This document shows positions 16,965-24,122 of a stretch of 34,353 bases of DNA, piece after piece (the stretch's first letter is position 1; the number at the start of each line of letters is the position of its first letter). Origin of the DNA: DASREM01 sp035652095 (GTDB taxonomy: Bacteria; Acidobacteriota; Terriglobia; Terriglobales; Acidobacteriaceae). A program made the position numbers and the translations under genes. The notes below the pieces were generated by a model. The model did no database searches. It worked only from the letters and a program-made list of their open reading frames with translations, and was not told the origin of the DNA. The DNA is taken from NCBI GenBank assembly GCA_035652095.1, contig DASREM010000054.1, positions 1 through 34,353 on the forward strand, read 5' to 3'.

Positions 16965-17984
16965 TCAGACTTCAATCGGCACGGCCTCAATCGTCTTGGC
17001 CACACTGGCCAACCGCCGGTAGGATTCAACCCGGCCCGCGTGCTCGTAGGTGTCGGTGACCGCGATCACTTCATCGGCCCCGATATTCCCGATTAACTTC
17101 TGCAATCCCGCCCTCACGGTTGCGTCTGATCCGACGATTGCGGCGCCAAGTTTGTTCTCGATGGCCGCCCGCTCCCGCTCGTGCCATAGCGGCTCCATCG
17201 AATCGACGGGGGGCAACAGTTCCACCGGCTGATTCCTGATAAGGCGCAGAAATCTCTGTTGCGGAGTCGTGAACAGGCGCCGTGCGGCTGCGTCGGTTTC
17301 CGCTGCGATCACCTGCACTGCCACCATCAAATAGGGCTTCCGGAGCGCCTCGCTGGGCCTGAAGGACTCGCGATATATGCGCACTGCGGCTTGCAGATAC
17401 TCAGGCGAGAAGTGCGCGGCAAAGGCAAACGGCAACCCGAGACTTCCCGCCAGTCGCGCGCTGAAGTCGCTCGACCCCAGCAGAGTGATTGGAACATTGC
17501 TGCCCTGCCCCGGGATGGCTTTCACCACTTGCCCGGGTCTCTCCGGGCCAAGATAGCTGCGGAGTTCCTGGAGCAGGCCCGGGAAATCTTCTCCGCTCTG
17601 TTGCAGGTCCCGCCGCAGCGCCCGCATGGTGTGAAAATCGCCGCCCGGAGCGCGCCCCAGTCCCAGGTCAATGCGTCCCGGGTACAGCGCCTCCAAGGTG
17701 CCAAACTGTTCCGCAACCACGAGAGGTGCGTGATTTGGAAGCATCACTCCGCCGCTGCCCACGCGAATCCTATTCGTTGCTCCTGCGACGTGTCCAATCA
17801 GGATCGAGGTCGCGGAGCAGGCCAGCCCGGGAATCGAGTGGTGCTCCGCCAGCCAATAGCGCGTGAAGCCCAATTGCTCGACGTTTCGAGCCAGGTCTAC
17901 CGATCTTGCGATCGCTTCGCCGGCCGACTCGCCCGGCCGCATCCCCACCAGATCTAGAACCGAAACTGCGAACTGAAGCTGCAT
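16965..17984 (-). CDS. luciferase-like flavin-dependent oxidoreductase (LLM class, YhbW/MsnO8-like)
   Basis: 339 residues. The N-terminus LQFAVSVLDLVGMRPGESAG and the blocks YWLAEHHSIPGLACSATSIL, RIRVGSGGVMLPNHAPLVVA and LYPGRIDLGLGRAPG are typical of the bacterial-luciferase-like group that uses reduced FMN. The Glu-His-His in AEHH is the conserved barrel motif. The substrate is unknown. ATG 17984 lacks a clear Shine-Dalgarno. It lies downstream of, and on the same strand as, the MATE gene. Confidence 0.9.
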   Translation of the reverse strand: MQLQFAVSVLDLVGMRPGESAGEAIARSVDLARNVEQLGFTRYWLAEHHSIPGLACSATSILIGHVAGATNRIRVGSGGVMLPNHAPLVVAEQFGTLEALYPGRIDLGLGRAPGGDFHTMRALRRDLQQSGEDFPGLLQELRSYLGPERPGQVVKAIPGQGSNVPITLLGSSDFSARLAGSLGLPFAFAAHFSPEYLQAAVRIYRESFRPSEALRKPYLMVAVQVIAAETDAAARRLFTTPQQRFLRLIRNQPVELLPPVDSMEPLWHERERAAIENKLGAAIVGSDATVRAGLQKLIGNIGADEVIAVTDTYEHAGRVESYRRLASVAKTIEAVPIEV

Positions 17985-18095
17985 GGCAAATTAGATGAAC
18001 CAGGTAGACGATGCGAACCACCGTGGCAATCCTTTAACACAGAAAGTCTGAACAGGCGTGTGCAGCACCTCCAACATGAATGCGTGCCACAACGA

Positions 18096-19472
18096 TCAGG
18101 AGCAACGCAAACTCACCGGGGTCTCACACCTGAGACGACGATGCCAGGTAAGTAACAGAGCGCTGCCAATGATGACTAACCCGATGCAAAGGCCGGCCCA
18201 GACGCCCAGTGCGCCCCAGCCGAATCGAAAACAGAGCAGGTACCCTACAGGCAGCCCGATCAACCAATAGGCAACCAAATTGGCAAACATCGGGGTGTGT
18301 GTATCTCCGCTGCCGCGCAGAGCTCCCGTCGCGACGGTCTGCACGCCGTCGAACAACTGAAACGCAGCTGCAACCAGCAATAATCTCGCTCCCACCCGAA
18401 TGACTTCTGCGTCCGGCGAAAACATCCGGGCAATAGGTTTGGGAACCGCGACGAATACGAGTCCCATGCAGGCCATGAAGCCCGCCCCGAGTAGAATGGC
18501 CGACCAGCCCGCGAGATGCGCCTTCCTGGGGTCCCCTCGCCCGAGTTGGTGCCCAACCCGCACCGCCGCCGCCGAACTGATGCCGAGCGGCACCATGAAG
18601 GTGAAAGCCGCGCAGTTAAGCGCAATCTCGTGCCCCGAGAGCGGCACCGGGCCCAGCTTCGCGCAAAGTGCCGTCGCGCCGGAGAAGGCTCCGATCTCCA
18701 GCAGGATCTGAGTGGCTGCCGGCATCCCAAGCACAAGCAGCGCCCACACCCGGCGAAAGTCAATGCGAATCTCCTCCATCCACTCCGTGAGCCCGCGCTT
18801 GGACTCTACCCACACCACCGTGCCAAGCATGACCAACGCCATGTAGATTCGTGCCGCGCAGGTTGACCAGCCCGATCCGGTGATGCCCATGGCAGGAAAC
18901 CCAAGATGCCCGTAGATCAAGGCCCAGTCTCCGACCAGATTTACGATGTTCGCGGAGATCAGGGCAAACATGATGGGATGCACTACGTGCACGGCCTGCA
19001 GATAGCGCCTCAGGCCGAAGTAAGCCAGCAGCGGGAGCGTGCCCCAGTTCAGCGCGCTCAGAAATGGCCGCATCGGTTCGATCAGTTCCGGGCTCACGCC
19101 AAATCTGCGCATGAGCATGGGCCAGAACGACACCAGCAGCATCAGGACGGGCGTCAGCACCAGGGCCAGGAAAAAGCCGTTGACCAGCGAGTGGCGGGCA
19201 TCCCGGATATCGTCCCGCCCATGCGCCTGGGCCACAAACGTGTCCATCCCGAGCAACAATCCTGCGCCGAAGATGGCCACGCTATGGTAGAGGCTCTGGC
19301 CAAGCCCCGTCGCACCAATGGCGACGGCGCTGTTGGGCAGGCGTCCAACCATGATGGTGTCCACGACTCCCATGCTCATCCAGCCGATTTCGGCGAAAAC
19401 CAGCGGCAGGGCCAGCCGCAGAGTGGGCCGGAACTCGCCGCGAATCGCTCTCAATGAGACAGCTTCAGGCAT
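18096..19472 (-). CDS. MATE-family multidrug/cation antiporter (NorM-like)
   Basis: 458 residues from ATG 19472; a GTG three codons earlier is possible. Twelve hydrophobic segments in two related halves. Signature stretches: LALPLVFAEIGWMSMGVVDT, IMVGRLPNSAVAIGATGLGQ, GMDTFVAQAHGRDD in the N-half; VPLGISSAAAVRVGHQLGRG and GVQTVATGALRGSGDT in the C-half. It exports drugs or cationic compounds in exchange for H+ or Na+. A GGGGA/TCCCC hairpin lies just upstream of the start. Confidence 0.94.
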   Translation of the reverse strand: MPEAVSLRAIRGEFRPTLRLALPLVFAEIGWMSMGVVDTIMVGRLPNSAVAIGATGLGQSLYHSVAIFGAGLLLGMDTFVAQAHGRDDIRDARHSLVNGFFLALVLTPVLMLLVSFWPMLMRRFGVSPELIEPMRPFLSALNWGTLPLLAYFGLRRYLQAVHVVHPIMFALISANIVNLVGDWALIYGHLGFPAMGITGSGWSTCAARIYMALVMLGTVVWVESKRGLTEWMEEIRIDFRRVWALLVLGMPAATQILLEIGAFSGATALCAKLGPVPLSGHEIALNCAAFTFMVPLGISSAAAVRVGHQLGRGDPRKAHLAGWSAILLGAGFMACMGLVFVAVPKPIARMFSPDAEVIRVGARLLLVAAAFQLFDGVQTVATGALRGSGDTHTPMFANLVAYWLIGLPVGYLLCFRFGWGALGVWAGLCIGLVIIGSALLLTWHRRLRCETPVSLRCS

Positions 19473-19694
19473 GACAACCACGTCTTCGGGGAAAGCTCCC
19501 CCATGGTAAGATTAATGTCGATCCGATGCTGGAATTCACGGTGCGCGCTACAGGTTAGCGGTACCGCTGTGCACACGGAAGCCTTTAACTGCAGCTATTG
19601 CGGGGCACGACACCGTCCACCAGGTGCGATTAGTCTACCCTTAGCCGTCGTCGCTCAGGTGAAAGTAGCTCTTGGATCTAGAATTTTGTAACGT

Positions 19695-19727
19695 GCGGAA
19701 GTGGTGGAACTGGCAGACACACCATCT
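19695..19727 (+). pseudogene. tRNA-Leu, 5' half only (truncated in the anticodon loop)
   Basis: GCGGAAGTGGTGGAACTGGC then AGACAC is a canonical bacterial tRNA-Leu acceptor 5' strand plus D arm (D stem GTG/CAC). CCATC follows as the 5' anticodon stem and T as base 32. The next base should be U33 but is G, and no matching 3' anticodon strand, long variable arm, T arm or CTTCCGC 3' acceptor strand follows. The gene breaks at the anticodon loop. Confidence 0.7.
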
Positions 19728-20328
19728 GATGCCATCACTTTAGCCATTCTCTACAAATTGCTGATACTACAGCTTTTGCCTTTCACCTCAATTACTTCCA
19801 AAGACCCGCCTGAGAATGGCCAGTAGCCCCCAGTTAGCGCCGGATGCAAGCAGTCGGTGCAAAATCCGGTGCAGTTTTTTCGCCGCGCCAACGGGCAGAC
19901 TAAGTATCTTGAGGGCCTTGTGACAACCGGACAGGCAATCGCAGGTTGCCGGTAGTCGAAGGTTTCATCCAATCCGTCGTCGGTGTTGCAAATTACACTC
20001 ATCAGCTGGCTGCTAGCGTGGCAATATGGGATCGGATTTTCAATGATTGCCCCGGTACAGATCAGTACAAGTGCGTCTACCCATACGGCTGTTACCCTGG
20101 ATGAGTGGCGGCGAATGCTTGCCCACAATGGGCAGTCCCTGGGGCGTTTCCTGCTCTGTGTCGGGCGCATGTGCGATTGAACGATGTTCTCCTTCGTCTG
20201 TGCCCTTCCCTCCCCTGCCTCCGCGGAAAAGCGGCTCAAGACGATGCCGGTCCAGACGGTGAACGGGAGTTTTGGCGGCGACGTGGTCGAAGGGCTCCGG
20301 CTCATGGAGTGGAAACGAGCGTGAGCGC
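19728..20328. other. 600-bp stretch without a recognisable gene
   Basis: Between the broken tRNA-Leu and the AIR-synthase remnant I find no convincing gene. A minus-strand frame (19751-20413) is open and its last part contains four Cys in VCPLARRKNCTGFCTDC, but it overlaps the AIR-synthase remnant, lacks a clear ribosome binding site and matches nothing I know. On the plus strand the segment at 20281-20324 reads GDVVEGLRLMEWKRA and stop, possibly the tail of a decayed gene in front of the AIR-synthase remnant. Confidence 0.4.
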
Positions 20329-21365
20329 ATGAGATGCGGCCAACCGAAGACGGTTCTTCCAGTCGGCAAACTTCCGCTTGAGCATTTGCGATCATTGCTG
20401 AGGCATCTGCCAAAGCATGATCCGCGCCTCCTCATTGGACCCCAGATTGGCGAGGACGCGGCCGTCATCGACGTAGGAGATCGCTATCTCGTCGTCGCGA
20501 CCGATCCCGTTACCTTCGCCACTGATCACATCGGGCGTTACGCTGTTCACGTCAACGCGAACGATGTGGCCGTCCTGGGCCGCGCGTCCGCTCTGGTTTT
20601 TCGTCGTCACGCTCCTTCCGGAGAACCACACGACGCCCGAACTGGCCGAAACGATCATGGCCGATGTGCGGACCACGTGCGAGGAACTGGGCGTCACGCT
20701 CGGCGGCGGGCACACGGAAATCACCCAAGGCCTCGACCGCCCGATTCTGATCGGTCAGATGCTCGGCGAGGTCGCCCCGACTCGCCTTGTGCGGAAGACT
20801 CGCATCGCCATCGGCGATCTGATCCTATTGACACGCGGTGTGGCCATCGAGGGCACCGCGATCCTCGCACGAGAGAGGTCCGAACGGCTGCGGGGACGGG
20901 TTGATGCCGACCTTCTGGCGCGGGCCGCTCGTTTCCTGATGGAGCCCGGCATCAGTGTCGTGAGTGCGGCTCTCTGCAGCCAATGTCGGCGAGGTCGTGC
21001 ACGCGATGCACGATCCGACGGAAGGCGGGCTTGAGACGGGGCTCTTCGAACTGGTGGCGCCCGCCGGTCTCGGGCTTCGGGTCATTCGCGAGCACATTCC
21101 CGTGTTTCCCGAAACCGACATGATTTGCAACGCGCTCGCGCTCGATCCGCTGAAACTGATTGCGTCGGGCGCATTGCTGATCGCCGTCGCGTCGGACAAA
21201 GCGGACTCGGTCCTGACGGTCATTGACGCCACAGGCGTTCCGGTTGTCGTGATTGGTGAGGTGCGTCCGTCGAGCGAGGGCATCACGATCGTGAGGAGTG
21301 GAGCTGTAGAGCCGCTCACGCCCCCAGTTCGAGACGAGATCGCGCGAGTCTTCGAACGCGATTAG
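20329..21365 (+). pseudogene. AIR-synthase/HypE-like protein gene with two frameshifts
   Basis: Three consecutive frames together encode one protein of about 345 residues of the PurM/HypE (AIR synthase-related) family. Frame one gives LPVGKLPLEHLRSLLRHL, GPQIGEDAAVIDVGDRYLVV and VHVNANDVAVLG. It jumps at about 20581 (one extra C) into VVTLLPENHTTPELAETI and LGGGHTEITQGLDRPILIG. It jumps again at about 20971-20975 (one base missing or two extra) into HAMHDPTEGGLETGLFELVA. Such enzymes bind ATP in a dimer cleft; the exact substrate of this subgroup is unknown. Either a decayed gene or two sequencing errors. It is not SelD: the selenophosphate synthetase Cys/Sec-Gly-Lys loop is absent. Confidence 0.75.
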
Positions 21366-21446
21366 ACACACATCAATCAGAAACGCCGGCCCCACAGTCC
21401 CTCGTAGCAGTACGCAGATCGTCAGTCCGCGAAAGTTCGTTAAATG

Positions 21447-21920
21447 TTAGAGGGCCCTCTGTGGCAGGGTGCGGAAATACAACACCAGATCCCAAACGTG
21501 GTCGTCGGACTCGACCTTTCCAAAAGCCGGCATGCCGCTAAATCGAATGCCATTCTTGATAACCCAAAAAATCTCTTGGTCGGAATATGACTGGGTGTCG
21601 TGCGACGCTAGATTTGCGGCTCGAGGGTACATCCACCGCCCAGCGTCGGTGAGATTGCGGCCGCTCATTCCGTGGCAAGCGGCACATTCCGTGCCGAAAA
21701 GTCGCTCGCCTTCCTTGATAGCCGCTTCGCGCTGGGCAGGGGCGGGTGGAATGCCGCTGCGACTGCTCCTTCGAATCAAGTAGTGCTTTGCTTGGGTGGC
21801 CAACAGCGTTTCCGTTTGCCCTGGGTCCGGAAGTGCACTGAGCGTAAACCGCGACGCCGCCACTGCGATCGCTGCGACGAGCGCGAGCGCACCTGTGGCG
21901 AGCATGACAAACCTTCTCAT
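21447..21920 (-). CDS. single-haem class I cytochrome c
   Basis: 157 residues. An N-terminal signal/anchor (MLATGALALVAAIAVAA) is followed by a linker and a c-type haem domain with CAACHG (CxxCH) and a distal Met in SGMPAFGKVE. WDLVLYFRTLPQ is the C-terminal helix typical of the family. It acts in the periplasm as an electron carrier or as a haem subunit. The partner is not visible nearby. A GGAGG lies eleven bases before the ATG. Confidence 0.9.
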   Translation of the reverse strand: MRRFVMLATGALALVAAIAVAASRFTLSALPDPGQTETLLATQAKHYLIRRSSRSGIPPAPAQREAAIKEGERLFGTECAACHGMSGRNLTDAGRWMYPRAANLASHDTQSYSDQEIFWVIKNGIRFSGMPAFGKVESDDHVWDLVLYFRTLPQRAL

Positions 21921-22019
21921 CAGGACGTGGCCTCCAGAGAAAAAGCTATGGCTCCAGGCAAAGAGCTACGATGAAAGAGGGCCGACCTAGACGGGCCAAC
22001 CCCCTTCCCGGTCGAAGCG

Positions 22020-22391
22020 TTAGGAACCAGGCGCGATGTCTGTGACGTGAATGGTGTCCTTGTCGAGGGTGCCGGTGACCTTGACGTTCTGGCCGGCGAA
22101 CTGCTGAGGTTTGGCCTGGTCATCGAGTTGATAGACTTTCTTTGAGGCAGCGTCATACAGCACGTACTTGCCGCCCATCTTTACGCAGTTTTCCGTGCAC
22201 ATCTTCTTGACCATGGGATCATTGGCATCCTTGTCTCCCATGCCTTCCTTCTTCAGCATCTCCGCGTGAGAAGCATTCATGGCGCACTGGCTGTCCATGA
22301 TCTCCCCTTTGAATGTTTTCCCCTTCGGCGCCGCGAAACTGAGGCTCGATAGCAGAACAGTTGCTAATGCTAATAACAGAGAGCGTTTCAC
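22020..22391 (-). CDS. secreted DUF5818-like small protein
   Basis: 123 residues from GTG 22391, chosen because GGAGGT lies seven bases upstream and the signal peptide (KRSLLLALATVLLSSLSFAA) follows directly. The mature domain starts with TFKGEIMDSQCAMNASHAEM, then CTENCVKMGGKYVLYDAAS and GQNVKVTGTLD, an OB-like barrel with three Cys and one His that could bind a metal. Proteins of this kind are common in Acidobacteriota; function unknown. It is divergent from merR and shares its upstream region. Confidence 0.82.
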   Translation of the reverse strand: MKRSLLLALATVLLSSLSFAAPKGKTFKGEIMDSQCAMNASHAEMLKKEGMGDKDANDPMVKKMCTENCVKMGGKYVLYDAASKKVYQLDDQAKPQQFAGQNVKVTGTLDKDTIHVTDIAPGS

Positions 22392-22588
22392 TGGTTTACC
22401 TCCGCGTGTGTGGTTTTGGGCTCGGACTGGGAATTCCAGCCCTCTATCCACGATGCGTGACGACGCGGAAGGTTACCGCCTGGCAGGAATCCAAGCGGCC
22501 AGTGATTTGCAAAGTTCCGTAACTTCCTGTGATCGAGGGAATCCTGTGGGGCACTGGAAAACCCATGTTTTTCCGGCCTATTTCTTGC

Positions 22589-22619
22589 TTGACTCTAGAG
22601 TTAACTAGAGGGTTTACAG
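22589..22619 (+). promoter_or_regulatory. MerR-type promoter/operator
   Basis: The -35 TTGACT (22589-22594) and -10-like TTACAG (22614-22619) are separated by 19 bp instead of 17. The spacer region contains the dyad CTCTAG-N6-CTAGAG (22593-22610). The overlong spacer with central dyad is the hallmark of promoters activated by MerR-family DNA distortion. It lies nine bases before the merR ATG, so the regulator controls its own operon. Confidence 0.85.
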
Positions 22620-22627
22620 TGGTCTTC

Positions 22628-23068
22628 ATGAAGATTGGCGAATTGGCAGAACAGGTCGGGATGACCGTGCCGGCAGTCAGATTCTACGAACAAGCGGGGC
22701 TGCTGCCCAAGCCCGCGCGCACAGGTTCGGGATACCGCGTCTACGGCACTTCAGACCTTCGCCGCGTGCAACTCATACGGCACGCCAAGAGCCTGGGCTT
22801 CTCGCTCGAAGAGATAAAGCGAATCTTGCGTCTCCGAGAACAAGGCACCTGCCCATGCGGAGAAGTCATTTCCATGCTGCAACGGCATCTTTCGAATACG
22901 GACGCGCAGATTCAGAGGTTGCGTCGCTTTCGCAGTGAGATCGCTAGAACGCTGACAGAGTGGAAGAGTTCGCCGGATGGTGCAGTGCCGGGCGACGTCA
23001 TCTGCGGCCTGATTGAACGCTCAATGGATCATTGCAAACCAGGACGGAATGGCACTTCAAGAAGGTGA
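22628..23068 (+). CDS. MerR-family heavy-metal-responsive regulator
   Basis: 146 residues from ATG 22628. MKIGELAEQVGMTVPAVRFY is the winged helix-turn-helix, with GYRVYGTSDLRRVQLIRHAK as wing and second HTH, a dimerisation coiled coil (about 78-112), and Cys at 75, 77, 126 and 136 (GTCPCGE; VICGLIERSMDHC). A Cys near residue 75-82 plus a C-terminal Cys pair is the metal-binding arrangement of the MerR/ZntR/CadR group. It is not a CueR-like copper site, so a divalent ion such as Hg, Zn, Cd or Pb is more likely; the ion cannot be fixed. First gene of the operon running to the glutaredoxin at 24081. Confidence 0.92.
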   Translation: MKIGELAEQVGMTVPAVRFYEQAGLLPKPARTGSGYRVYGTSDLRRVQLIRHAKSLGFSLEEIKRILRLREQGTCPCGEVISMLQRHLSNTDAQIQRLRRFRSEIARTLTEWKSSPDGAVPGDVICGLIERSMDHCKPGRNGTSRR

Positions 23069-23261
23069 GATCTGTGGCTGTGCGGATCGAGGGTGTGGTT
23101 GCGAAATAACGGCAACTCGCGGAGCGGCTCTTGGGAAGGAAATGGTGCAGCAATGGTGGAGAAGAAGGGGATGGTGCTGGGCATGCTGCCTGCAATTTGT
23201 CTATCGGCAATCCCGGCCGTGGCATGTCCAGCATGTGTGCCGGTACTCGCATCAGTGTTGA
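23049..23261 (+). CDS. small Cys-rich, metallothionein-like peptide (possibly degenerate)
   Basis: ATG 23049 overlaps the merR end in another frame. The N-terminal 27 residues contain CGCADRGCGCEITATRGAA, a cluster of four Cys followed by a (T)xTRG turn as in small zinc/metal-binding peptides that I recall from metal operons. There the motif is usually followed by a second CCCGKEM cluster. Here GAALGKEMV follows directly, as if the second Cys cluster had been deleted in frame, and the rest runs into the start of the MerC-like gene in a different frame. The true end of the peptide is therefore doubtful. Confidence 0.4.
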   Translation: MALQEGEICGCADRGCGCEITATRGAALGKEMVQQWWRRRGWCWACCLQFVYRQSRPWHVQHVCRYSHQC

Positions 23262-23590
23262 GCGCAATCGGCCTGACATTCCTGACCAACGGCGCATATC
23301 TCCTGTGTGTGAACCTCGTGGCGCTCCTGTTGGCACTGACAATCCTGTTTGTGAAGCGTCGGACGAACGGATACGCTCCCATCCTGCTGGGGATTGCAGG
23401 GGCTGTGACAATCATGCTGGGAAAGTTTGTTCTGGCCAGGAATGTATTGGCATGGTCAGGTTGGGCAGTCCTGGTCTTCGCCTCAGCCATGACAATGCTT
23501 GGTAGAAGCGACACGACGAGGTGCCATTCGTGCGGCAACACCGGTCCAGCTGTTGCAGGAGGAAACCAACATGGCAAAGAGAAAAGTTGA
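23153..23590 (+). CDS. MerC/MerT-like heavy-metal uptake membrane protein
   Basis: 145 residues from ATG 23153; ATG 23171, after AAGGGG, is an alternative. Four hydrophobic segments: VLGMLPAICLSAIPAVA, the CPACVPVLASVLSAIGLTFL helix with a CxxC thought to pass the ion, LLCVNLVALLLALTILFV, and VLAWSGWAVLVFASAMTML. The C-terminal tail has a further CHSC. This matches the MerC-type mercury transporter layout better than MerT, but the assignment is by layout only. It follows merR and overlaps the thioredoxin-like gene by 20 bp. Confidence 0.72.
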   Translation: MVEKKGMVLGMLPAICLSAIPAVACPACVPVLASVLSAIGLTFLTNGAYLLCVNLVALLLALTILFVKRRTNGYAPILLGIAGAVTIMLGKFVLARNVLAWSGWAVLVFASAMTMLGRSDTTRCHSCGNTGPAVAGGNQHGKEKS

Positions 23591-23834
23591 AGTCTTCAGC
23601 GCGGGATGCGGCGTATGCGACAAAGCCGTCCAGCTTGTCCGGAGTATCGCATGTTCCTCATGCGATATTTCTGTGCTGGACATGAAAGAGCCGAAGGTCG
23701 CAGAACGGGCAATGGCGCTTGGTGTCCGCTCTGTTCCAGCGATCGCCGTGGACGGAATGCTGGCTGACTGTTGCTCGGGGCGCGGTCCGGACGAAAGCAC
23801 GCTCCGGTCGGCTGGAATTGGACAGCCGCTGTGA
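23571..23834 (+). CDS. thioredoxin-fold protein with CxxC, MerR operon
   Basis: 87 residues from ATG 23571, which has AGGAGGA seven bases upstream. VEVFSAGCGVCDKAVQLV places a CGVC redox motif after strand 1; VRSVPAIAVDG holds the cis-Pro loop, and extra Cys occur as ACSSC and DCC. It is a compact glutaredoxin/thioredoxin-like protein, probably moving metal ions or reducing thiols next to the MerC-like protein. It ends eight bases before the glutaredoxin start, whose ribosome binding site overlaps its stop codon. Confidence 0.85.
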   Translation: MAKRKVEVFSAGCGVCDKAVQLVRSIACSSCDISVLDMKEPKVAERAMALGVRSVPAIAVDGMLADCCSGRGPDESTLRSAGIGQPL

Positions 23835-23836
23835 GG
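23833..23836 (+). promoter_or_regulatory. ribosome binding site that fixes the glutaredoxin start
   Basis: GAGG five bases before ATG 23842. The later ATG at 23878, right after the TGA, has no Shine-Dalgarno (CCCAACCCGGTTGA precedes it). Translation should therefore begin upstream of the TGA. Confidence 0.7.
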
Positions 23837-23841
23837 TCAGT

Positions 23842-24081
23842 ATGAAGAGAGTCGTAGTTTATTCCCAACCCGGTTGAATGTTCTGCAGCCAAGCGAAAGA
23901 GTATCTTTCGCAAAAGAACATCCAATTCGAAGACAAGGACATCACCAAGGACGGGCTCGCTTTGGAAGAACTAAAGAAGCTTGGGTATATGACCACCCCC
24001 GTTCTCGTGATTGACGCTTCGGTGATCGTCGGTTTCGATCGCGCCAAGATCGACGTCGCTTTGCGGTCCCTGCTGCCGTGA
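23842..24081 (+). CDS. candidate selenoprotein glutaredoxin (UxxC), in-frame TGA at codon 12
   Basis: Reading through TGA 23875-23877 gives a complete 79-residue glutaredoxin. VVVYSQPG-U-MFC-SQAKEYL places the TGA exactly at the first Cys of the CxxC active site (U12, C15). The rest is normal: FEDKDITKDGLALEELKKLG, then MTTPVLVIDASVIVGFDR with the cis-Pro loop and the VGFD motif. The start has its own Shine-Dalgarno, and a two-part stem-loop (23879-23920) follows the TGA as in bacterial SECIS elements. It is the last gene of the merR operon and probably reduces disulfides or metal-thiol adducts. The alternative is a nonsense mutation, but coding constraint after the TGA looks intact. Confidence 0.85.
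23879..23920 (+). promoter_or_regulatory. candidate bacterial SECIS element (glutaredoxin)
   Basis: Lower stem TGTTCT (23879-23884) with AGAACA (23915-23920) begins one base after the TGA. An internal loop follows. The upper stem GCGAAAGA / TCTTTCGC (8 bp, 23893-23900 with 23904-23911) closes the loop GTA. The loop starts 23 bases after the TGA and its first base is G, as expected for SelB recognition. Confidence 0.72.
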
Positions 24082-24122
24082 CCCGTGGAGGCGCACGGCG
24101 AGAAGGTTACGGCCAAACGACA

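Noticed and set aside
19695..20400. tRNA-Leu interrupted by a group I intron
   Set aside because: The break is before base 33 rather than within the anticodon, and no 3' exon with a matching anticodon strand and CTTCCGC end was found downstream. The CTTCCGC at about 20371 codes for part of the AIR-synthase remnant.
20329..21365. Broken gene as selD (selenophosphate synthetase)
   Set aside because: Tempting beside selenoproteins, but the SelD Cys/Sec-Gly-Lys N-terminal loop is missing and the motifs fit the HypE/AIR-synthase-related group.
23878..24081. Glutaredoxin starting at the ATG right after the TGA
   Set aside because: It would lack strand 1 and the first active-site residue, and no ribosome binding site precedes this ATG. 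The upstream ATG has one.
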